From Enoplolaimus lenunculus (lineage: Eukaryota; Nematoda; Enoplea; Enoplida; Thoracostomopsidae): a DNA stretch of 64,000 nucleotides. Under the pieces are notes generated by a model. That model saw only the letters and a list, made by a program, of their open reading frames with translations, had not been told where the DNA came from and searched no databases. Numbering within the stretch: the stretch's first letter is position 1; each line of letters begins with the position of its first letter. The stretch covers positions 1 to 64,000 of the forward strand of contig JASANG010002790.1 of NCBI GenBank assembly GCA_030248215.1, written 5' to 3'. Below are positions 1 to 10,200 of this stretch, piece by piece. The translations under genes and the position numbers were made by a program.

Positions 1-1137
1 CGTAGATTTTTGGATTACCGTGTATCGTTGTGTAAATTTGAAACATGGTGAATCAGAAGTTAAATGGTGCAGGAATTACTGTTGAAAGCTTTTAGCCAAC
101 TCAACGTGCAACGAAGCAAAAAAACTTAGAAGCAAGGCTAAAACTTGACATTGACGCAATTTTTCTAGGGGATAAGACCCCAATAACCACTTATGGCTAC
201 GGGGCCGGGCTGCGCTCGGTTTTCATTATGGCGTTCGAAAGCAGACAACTGACCATTCGAACCAATCAGATTCATCCAAAGTTTCCGATTGGATCACAAA
301 TTCTTTTGAATCCATTAAGGAATATTGGGGTACAAATGTGAGATATTTACGTCAACGTTGACCCTCTTCAAATTTAGTTGTAGTAACAGTTGTATTCTTG
401 ATGGCCACTTCGACGTTGTTTTTTACTTTCAAATGTCCCCAAATTTGGTTGCTTGTAGTTTTCAGTAATTCTGCACTTGTTAAATAGTTCGCGAAAAATT
501 CTTTAACATAATTTTTAATGCTGTTGGATACTCTGATGTCCAATTAGGCGAAGATTTTGTGTAAGGGATAAGAACAGAGTCCCATATCCGGCTGCGGTAT
601 TTTAGTGTAAGCAACTTACCGGATACTGCGTATATATATTGTTGTGGTCCGAATATCACAACATTGCTTTTTGAAGATATGTTAAATATTTTGTTGCGAT
701 TGCGTTTTTAGCACATTATTTACATTTTACACGGAAACTGGAATCTGACATCCATGTTAACACTTCATTTTAACTAAATATATCGTATATACATTCCTGT
801 GACGCGTAGATAATATTTGGTCGTACCCAGACTGCAACTTCTCTTAATATATTGAAAGAATTATCAAGTTTTGCTTTGCTGGTTTTTGTACCATTGTTCT
901 ATCATTTAAGGTTATGGCTCTGTGTTGACTATTAATAGGCTTATATACGTTTTATGGAGAAGGCTTAGCAAAGGTTTACGCTTCGGCTTATTACATTAAG
1001 CCTTTTCGGAAACCTAATCTTAAGTCTAAGCGTTAGTTTAGTCTAGGCCGTGGGGAAGCGTACAATAGCCGTTTTCCATATTTTACTGTTTTGTAGCATT
1101 AATTACGGTTTGTTAATTTGCAAAATTGTTGTTATAG
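1..1137. other. gene-poor stretch upstream of the first recognised TWNK exon
   Basis: No exon is convincing here. The missing N-terminal part of Twinkle should lie here or further left, but I could not identify it. The only structure seen is a decayed GCCTAA-bearing MITE-like patch near 958-1075. Confidence 0.5.
958..1075. mobile_element. decayed MITE-like patch with TTAGGC/GCCTAA tracts
   Basis: GGCTTA, TAAGCC and TAAGTCTAAG motifs are followed by a terminal GTGGGGAAGCGTACAA that resembles the ends of the elements near 15333 and 18628. The left end is not clear, so this may be only a fragment. Confidence 0.35.
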
Positions 1138-1291
1138 CGATTCTGGTGATAAAAGCGTATCAATTACGAATCAGCAGACTATCGTTCGGATATGTCGCTA
1201 TGTGGACCGAATATATGCCGACGCGGTCACCTTGAACAATGTACCGCATACAAATATGACCGATTTACGGCGGTTATTGCGGATTCCTATT
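1138..1291 (+). CDS. TWNK: candidate TWNK exon, segment before the TOPRIM-like domain
   Basis: The acceptor TTGTTGTTATAG precedes a reading frame ending [10 protein letters not shown] at a GTAAGT donor. It ends in phase 0, and the next exon at 10571 (after ATTTTAG) starts in phase 0. The join [17 protein letters not shown] lines up with the Twinkle stretch that runs from a short helical linker into the LKRFGV-like segment of vertebrate proteins. The conserved support is short, so this is likely rather than proven. Cross-intron cDNA would settle it. Confidence 0.55.
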
Positions 1292-4200
1292 GTAAGTTTC
1301 AGATTGGTTTGTTTTTTTAGATTTTTATCAAACTGTGTGATATATGTATATGTATGTATAATGCTGGTCCATGAGCTCCGCCAGAACATTGTACATTGGA
1401 TAGTAATGTTCAGGTCGATTGTTTATATGGCAATACTTTGGCAGCAAGCATTATTTACTGCTCTTCATAACTGTGTATAAAAATTGCATAAGAACCGCAG
1501 GGAGGGTGCAGTTGCATCCCTTTGCATGTACATGCCGACGCCCATGTGCACTTTCGTAGTCAGCCCAAAATATGGGATGCGACCCCGACCATAAATTTCA
1601 ATGCATGCCATGCGGAGATTTTAGGGTTATAATTTTTACACGGAAATTCTTTATGATAGTTGTGTTTAGCAATGGACAAACAAATGTCGCTGTGGGAAAC
1701 GATTGGTATTTATTTTCAAAGTTTTTTTATGGTATACCAATGTAGGCTTTAAACCATGCGTCAGCTAAAAAGTTGTCAAGATTACAAAAAATGTTCATGG
1801 TTGTGTGCTGATGAAAAGTGTTTGGATTGGTTCCACCAAGAGTGGATGATCACTTGTACAGATATGAGATGCAAATAGGTACATTATTTGTAAAAAATAA
1901 AGGTATCCACAGCGCGCGTTGTCAGTTTGCTTCAATTTTTTCATTTTTACATCAGAGTATCAAAATTTGACCTTCTTCATTTGTCTAGAAATGCAGTCGA
2001 AGCAAAATGTTAAAGACGCTCACTACTTATAACAGGATAAGGCATATCGTCAAATGCTGATTAAGGGTTAAGGTATATCGTCAAATGCTGATTAAGGCCT
2101 GTTCTATAGTATTACGTGTTGCGAGGCATTGCGCGGTTTCCGTCCGGCTCTGCGCTGCTTTGCATGTTTTATAAAAATTATTTTTTACGTGATGCGTTAC
2201 TGCGCGCGGCGAGTATAGCGCCAGCATAATACTGCACATATAGCTGGCAGTACCGGTGTCACATAAATAATTCCCCCTCCCCTTCCAAATAAATGACCCC
2301 CGGTTATTTTTACACAGCACTGTACTAAAATTATCCTCTGAAGATCAATTACTTCCCGCTGGAAAATATTCTTTAGCACAGTGCAGGCTTAATTTAGATA
2401 GCAAAACTAAACAAACCACTCTTACCGCTAATAATTTGAGGAACACACGATGAAGCTAATTTAAGTTACAGAAAAAATTTACGGCCCCAAAATCCAATTT
2501 CAGGCCTTCCCAATTGCAAATCAAGAATTTTTCGGTGGGAAACGCAACGCTCGGTGGTACATTTTGTACCATGCGGAAACCCAAGAGTTGCACGCTGTTG
2601 TATAATGCACTCACCAACGCTGTTAATTTCTCTCAATTTCATAGTGTGCACATTAGACATCTGCAAGTGTATTGAATGACATGTTAATGTCGTTATCTAC
2701 CAAGGGGAAAAAGGACAGATAAACAACTACGACAACGCTGTTAATTTCTCTCAATTTCATAGTGTGCACATTAGACATCTGCAAGTGTATTGAATGACAT
2801 GTTAATGTCGTTATCCACCAAGGGGAAAAAGGAGAGAAAAAAAACCACGAAAACGCTGTTAATTTCTCTCAATTTCATAGGGTGCACAATAGACATCTGC
2901 AAGTGTATTGAATGACATGTTAATGTCGTTTCCAAGGGGAAAAAGGACAGATAAACAACTACGACAACGCTGTTAATTTCTCTCAATTTCATAGTGTGCA
3001 CATTAGACATCTGCAAGTGTATTGAATGACATGTTAATGTCGTTATCTACCAAGGGGAAAAAGGACAGATAAACAACTACGACAACGCTGTTAATTTCTC
3101 TCAATTTCATAGTGTGCACATTAGACATCTGCAAGTGTATTGAATGACATGTTAATGTCGTTATCTACCAAGGGGAAAAAGGACAGATAAACAACTACGA
3201 CAACGCTGTTAATTTCTCTCAATTGCATAGTGTACACATTAGACATCTGCAAGTGTATTGAATGACATGTTAATGTCGTTGAAATGTTATTGCCAGTGCA
3301 AACTGTCGACAACAGATGATGATTTATTAGCGAAGCAATATAAAAGGCAGCGGCTGATGTAAGCTGCCCGAATACAACTAATACGAATACCACACAGCAA
3401 TTGGCAGAGAAGTACTGATAACGTGAGCATAGCTATTGCTTCCATATCTTTACATCAACCATTAGTTGCCTTGCCACAAGCTACACCGATATATGCAAAT
3501 TAGCAGTTAACGGCAGGCGGAAGTATTGACGTTACACTACCACCATAGCGAATAGCGGAGCATATTGAGGAATAACTAGCTCGTTATCAGTATAACAGTA
3601 ATGAAAGAGAACAAATTATAATGACATGAGTACAAAACAAAACGTAACATGTTTAACAATAAAAAATGTCAAGTCAATGATGTGATATGAGTGATGACAC
3701 GTGCTTCAAGCACAGATACTCCTTCATGTGTCAAATGTAAACCATCTACAAAATAATTGTCAGGAAAATAACCGATCACCATATGCATGACATTAGGCGG
3801 CAGTTCAGTACGCTCGGATGCTTTTATAAGCATTTCATTAAAACGTTGAATATGAGTGTTTACTCTTATATTTGCACTGGACGCTCTGTTGAGAATACAA
3901 GCAAAATGAAGTTTTGTTTTTGGATAACTCTTGTGAAATACTTGCATGAATGCTTTAGCTACCGCAAACAGTTTCACAGGGCCAAATTTGGCTTTTCCGT
4001 CTTTACCACCAAGATTATTTGTACCGGCTAAAACTATGATATCCTTTGCATAGCTACCGGTAAGCCACTGAACAAGTTGCACTACATATTGCAATTTTAC
4101 ACCTGGAAGCGCTACTATGTGCACATTTCGCATAATCCTTTGACTTATACTTTTAGCGTTCAGACTTTTAATCAATGAGTCGCCAATAACGAGCAAATCA

Positions 4201-7200
4201 GGCAACGCACGAGTGTTTCCTCGAAAATATTCGCGCATAGACATAAGAATTTTGCCTGCTTCGTTACGCGGAGGCCCAAAAATGAATCAAAAGGGTTGTT
4301 TTCAACCAAAGAACGGAAACCAGTGTCAAGCAAAAAGCTCAATAACTCGTCGTTTTGTGTAAATTTTTAATAATACAACCGTAACATAATTTCTAGCTTT
4401 AATAGGTTCCACCAAAAAAGGGTGACTATTGAAAATTTGCTTGCTTAGCTTTTTCTGTTTTTTGCCGTCAGTTTCAGACCTTATTTGCGCTGCAGAACTC
4501 ACATCTTGTCCAAGAGTAGCGTTTGAATATTGGTACAACTGTTTTACTGTTGACCATGAAAAATCGAAAATATTGATGGTAGTAGGATACAAGTGCGAGA
4601 CTGGATGGCTTGGCCCCAGGTACTTGCATACAGCCTAAAATCATTAAAAAAACAAAGCACCACAAAAACCCCACCACTAGTATCACCACGACTGGATCTA
4701 CTACGAACGCCTCGATACCATCGGGTGACACCAGTGCTAGGGTGGTAGCGAAAAAGAAACACTTTTTACTATCGACTTATTCTTCTTCTGCCCTGTATGA
4801 TAAGTTTTCTGACCCATCAAGCAACTTTCAGCCTGTGCACTGGCGCGACTAAGTCCACGATGCGTGGTTTGCAACGGCTGGAATTTACTAACATTGCTAA
4901 ATGGGACGAAAGCAAACTTTTGGGTGCTAAAAAACGAACCGCAACATCTGATTTACTCGGCGCTACACGCTTCAGCGGGCTTTCAATTGGGTTCACGACC
5001 ACTGCCGGCCAAGGTGGATAGCCTGGGAACTTGGCCAAAACAACTGAGTCTAACGGCCAAGGGCGACTAGAGCCCTCCGAAGTTGACTCCTTGCGGGCCG
5101 TCTCTGTTCGTTCAATGACTTGTTCGGAATGAGCAAGCGGTTTCATCTGTTTGCAACTCGGCTTGCAAATATGCTGGTTTCACTCTGTCAATAGATAGCT
5201 TATCTATTCGACCATCTAGATTCAGAGTTACTGTTTTGTCATCCCTTTCAACAATCCGAAACGGGCCAGAGTAACGACTACTCAGCGATGACTTTGGTGA
5301 GTGATGTCGCACCCATGCGTGTATGCATTGAGAAAGATCTTTCGGAACAAACACGGCTGCGCGATGCTCACGCTGTGGAGCTGGAAACTCACGAATTTTG
5401 GCATATAATTGGTCGAGAAATTCTGTAGTTGGTACCTTCTGCGACGGTTCAGTCCCGATAAAGAAGTCAACTGGTAGTTCAACACTTGAACCGAATACCA
5501 ACTGCGTAGGACTGAAACCGTGTTCATTAATGGTTGACCTGAGACCAAGCAAGACTAACGGAAGCGCGTTAAACCATTCTGACGACACACACGTCGCTCG
5601 AAGTGAGTTTTTTAGAGTACGATGGAAGCGCTCCACTGCACCGTTAGACGCAGGGTGATAAGCAGTAGTGCGTTTACGTAAAATCCCGAGGCGACTCATC
5701 AGCAAATTCCATACACAGGACTCAAATTGGACGCCACGATCGGAAATAACTGTACGCGGAACGCCGAAACGGCTAACCCAGCCATGGAGAAACGCGCGGA
5801 CGACCGACTCAGTCGAAATATCAGTCACTGGTACCACCTCGCTCCATCGTGTAAAGCGATCGATCATAGTAACCAAATGTCGATAACCGCAAGAAGGTGG
5901 CAACGGTCCCACCAGGTCAATGTGGACAGTATGAAATCGACCTGAAGTGGGAATTTGCCCTACCGCCGATTTGGTATGACGGGTAATTTTAGATTTTTGA
6001 CAAGTTTCACAATGTTTGACCCACAACGAAACGTCCTTCCCGATTCCAAGCCAAATATAATCATTCTTAACCATTCGCAAAGTACCGCGAGGTCCTGGGT
6101 GTGACAACCCATGAATTTGTTGGAACAGGTGGAACCTCAACTTTTTCGGGACGAATGGCCGAAACAACCGATCGCACTTGAAAGACATTCCGTCGATGGT
6201 GCGCTCAACTACGATCGACTTTGTAGAATCAAAAAACTCTGTAATTCTGCATCGTCCTTCTGGGCTTCAACAATTGACCGATGAAGATCAATATTGACGG
6301 TGCCAACGTAACGTGACAAATTATCAGCGACCACGTTATGGGCGCCTGAAACATGTTCAATTGAACAATTAAACTCAGAAATATACGACAACCATCGAGA
6401 TTGCTGTGGAGTCGGCGCTTTCATCTGAAGTGCATGTAATAGTGGTTTGTGATCAGTCAAAATCTTAAACTGCAACCCTAGCAACCAGCTGAAGTGCTTC
6501 AAACTGAGATATATCGCTAGTAATTCGCGATCGAAAGCTGACTTTCCGGATTCAAGTTTTGTTAATTTCCGGGAAAAGAAAGCAAGCGGTTGCCTACGAA
6601 AGTTCACCACCTGGTGAAGGACAGCACCGACTGCTCTCGAAGACGCATCTGTTGTCAATTCAATACTAGCGCTAGGGTCGGAAAACTCAAAGTGTCTGCG
6701 CTTTTTAAGGCTTTTTTAATGCTATGGAACGCTTCGATAGCTTCTTTCGATAACTTAATAGCTGCTGTACTCTTACCTTTATGACCACATGTCAAAGAAG
6801 ACAGCGGAGCGGAAATGTCCGAAAAGTTTTTCACAAACCGATGATAAAACCCAGCTGTCCCCAGAAAACTTCTAAGCTCAGCTACATTTTGGGGCAACTC
6901 GATCTTGTCGATGGCGTCGACCTTGGCTGGGACAGGACGTATACCGTTGCTAGAAACTTCAATTCCAACGAAACTAACAACTGGTTGGAAGTATACACAT
7001 TTCTTGGCTTTTAACCGCAAACCATGTTTTTCCAGTCGCTGAAATACGTTTTCTAAGTGCGCTAAATGATCGAGTTCAGTACTACTGGCTATCAAGATGT
7101 CGTCCATATAAGCCTTGGCGAATGGCAGGTCCTGAAGGGCAATGTCGATAAGCCGCTGAAAACTTTGAGCTGCATTTCGCAACCCGAATGGCATTCTCCG

Positions 7201-10200
7201 ATAAACAAAAAGACCAAATGGTGTAGTAATGGCTGTTTTACACTGATCCACAGCAGCAATTGGAATCTGATGGAAAGCACTTACTAGGTCAAGTTTAGAG
7301 AAAATTCGGGTGTCATGGAGTTCATTCGTTATGTCAGAAATGTTCGGCATTGGGTAACGGTCAGCAATGGTGACGCGATTCAATTGCCTGTAGTCCCCAC
7401 AAGGACGCCAAGGCTCAGCGTCGTCGCGTTTTGGTGCCATATGAAGCGGGGCAGCCCATGGTGACTCGCCTCTGTACAAAACCCCCTGCTGCTCCAGTTT
7501 GGCAAGGTGATCACGGGCGATCTTGAGTTTCTCACCAAACAAACGACTCGGTTTAGCAAAAACTGGGGGGGGGGCAGTAGTAGTTATGAAGTGTTGGATC
7601 GGGTGAGTCACAACATCCGACGCAGAAATAGGTTGAAACAGCTTTGAGTACTTAGCCAATAGAGTCTCAACCGCGGAACATTTTGAAAACACGCAGCGAA
7701 TGCAGTGAGTAGGGCCTGGTTTCGCAAACATTCTATTCGCCGAACAATCAACAAGCAACTCGTAGTGACTGAGAAAATCTCGGCCCAATATTGGATCTGC
7801 CACATCAGCTATCCAAAACTCCCAAGAAAACTTTCTATTCAAACCGTCGACTGTAAAACTTAATAACTTGGTCCAAACCGGTCGAATGGATGTCCCATTT
7901 GCTGCTTTCATTGAAGGTATGTCGTGTGGTGAACACGGTGTATAAGCACCCAATGCAGCAAACTGTTTTGGTAGCAAGCTGCAGTCGCTCCCAGTATCTG
8001 CAATAAAGTGTCCTACTGGGCTTGCGGCCACACGAACCGAATTCACTCCGGTGACTGCCGCACCGTCACCGGAGAATTTCCGTTTCCCGAGCGCACTACC
8101 CACGCACAAGGGCTGTTGCACTTACGAGCCCGGGTTCCGAAATTGAAATGGTAGTAGCAAAACCTCCCATTAGAGTTAAATCTACCATTGCTGCGGCTTC
8201 TTGGCCTGCTAGAACCCTGTCGATTGTTCGAAATGCTGCGTCTGCTACCGTTCCGGAATTGTCGGTGACCCGACCTACCGCGGCCTGCCTTTGTGCCTAC
8301 GGAAATAGCTTGCACTGCTTGTGTCAGTTGCTCTATTTGATCTTTCAAAGTGTCAACTTCACTCCGAACCAGGTTCGATGAGCTTGCTACAGCCGCAACG
8401 GTTGACGAAGTCTTGGGTAAATGACAAATCATCTTGTCCGCCGCGTCAGCGAGCATCTCCAACGAAGTGTCACTACTAAAAGTACTCAGAACTACTCGAA
8501 TTTCGGCTGGAAGCATCTCAAAAAATCTGAATCGCACAAGCTCCTTACTGTTAGGCGCAAGCTGTTTCAAATTACGTAAGGCAGAGGATGGTTTTTGATC
8601 ACCGAGCATTTGCTCATTCAGCAATCTTCTCAACTTTTGTTCCTCTGTATCATCAAAATGCTTAATAATCTGATACTTTATCTGTTCATATGCCAGCGAC
8701 ACCTCTGCGCCACATTGCTTTAGTGCAGAAACAGGAACAACACGGAGCAGGCTATTTTCACGCACTGTTTCACTGCTCCCAGAAAGCATCTGGTCAACAG
8801 TTTCAAACCATGTCCTGGTATCGCTTTCAAAAAAATCTGGCAATTTAATCGTTCGCCCGACTTCAACCGCATTCTGCGCAACCAAGCTTTGGGAAGGTGG
8901 CCTCACCGAATCGAGCAAAATCGACACAATACGCTCACCGTATTGGCTTACACGAGTCACCAACTCATCTTTTGTGATCGTTGATGGTATTTTAAAATCA
9001 GGAACAGTCTCATTCAGCAGCTTCAAAACTAATTCTAGATCTGCCTTGGTATATGGAACCAAATCTAAAGGACCTGGGTTAAGCTGCACGTCACCTGCCA
9101 ATATGAGCAGCCATATCAAGGCACCTCTATGTTTAGCTGATAAACGCAAGCAAGCACCAAAACATTCAGCACGCACTTGTTTCTTAAAAAATAGTGAATT
9201 TCGAAACAGAAGTTCACTGTACGGGCGCGACAGCGTGAATGACACTTGGAAAAATGCGTGCCAAAACCACGATCTTGTAAAAAAAGAATTTTTGGAACAA
9301 CACATCGTTCCTGCGCGCTCTGAATTTGGTATCAAACGGGTAGAAAAAAACAACGCTAAGCAGAAACACATCTTAGCATTAAACATGATCAGCTCGTTAG
9401 CAGCGACTTTCAACCTACTGTTAATCAATTATTACAAAAAAAAACACTCCTTTCGCTTAGTAATTTGTTGATTTCAGTTTAGCCTAATTGTCTAAACAAC
9501 TACTATTACCTGCGTGACTAATTCAATTAACACCGTTCTCAAAATCACGAGACACTAAACATAATTACACCCGGTATATAACAGTGGAAAAACCAACATT
9601 AATCAATTACCATAGTAGACCGATCTTGAATTCGCTGACTTTCAACCACTCTTCTTCTAACGTGTACCGATATATCCGACCCGAAAACCACAACGATATT
9701 GGTTTTGGTTGTGAAGTTGTTACGTAGGTGTTGCGGTAGTAGTATAATGCTGTTACTGCTTGCTGTTGTAACGGTAAAAAGCGCGTTACGAATTGTTTTT
9801 TGACGTTGTCGACAAAATTGTCAAATATTTGTTACTTGGACGAACGGGCTCACCACTGAAATGTTATTGCCAGTGCAAACTGTCGACAACAGATGATGAT
9901 TTATTAGCGAAGCAATATAAAAGGCAGCGGCTGATGTAAGCTGCCCGAATACAACTAATACGAATACCACACAGCAATTGGCAGAGAAGTACTGATAACG
10001 TGAGCATAGCTATTGCTTCCATACCTTTACATCAACCATTAGTTGCCTTGCCACAAGCTACACCGATATATGCAAATTAGCAGTTAACGGCAGGCGGAAG
10101 TATTGACGTTACAGTCGTTATCTACCAAGGGAAAAAAGGACAGATAAACAACTACGACAATGCTGTTAATTTCTCTCAATTTCATAGTGTGCACATTAGA

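Larger units (their letters stand above)
3280..10113 (-). mobile_element. complete Ty3/Gypsy LTR retrotransposon with PWWP and SGNH extras
   Basis: The 6834-bp element has 257-bp TG...CA LTRs at both ends that differ at one base. A 5-bp target duplication GTCGT lies at 3275-3279 and 10114-10118. The order on the minus strand is 5' LTR, primer-binding site, gag, protease-RT, RNase H, integrase, PWWP ORF, SGNH ORF, 3' LTR. The element lies antisense inside a TWNK intron. The near-identical LTRs mean a recent insertion. The pol frame has two one-base offsets (near 6685 and 6222), which are either fresh mutations or base-calling errors in T runs. PR-RT-RH-INT is the Ty3/Gypsy order; the two accessory domains are not standard for the superfamily. 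Confidence 0.97.

Noticed and set aside
8148-9471. Plus-strand ORFs over gag (8148-8381, 8974-9471)
   Set aside because: They are antisense shadows of the clearly recognisable Gag frame.
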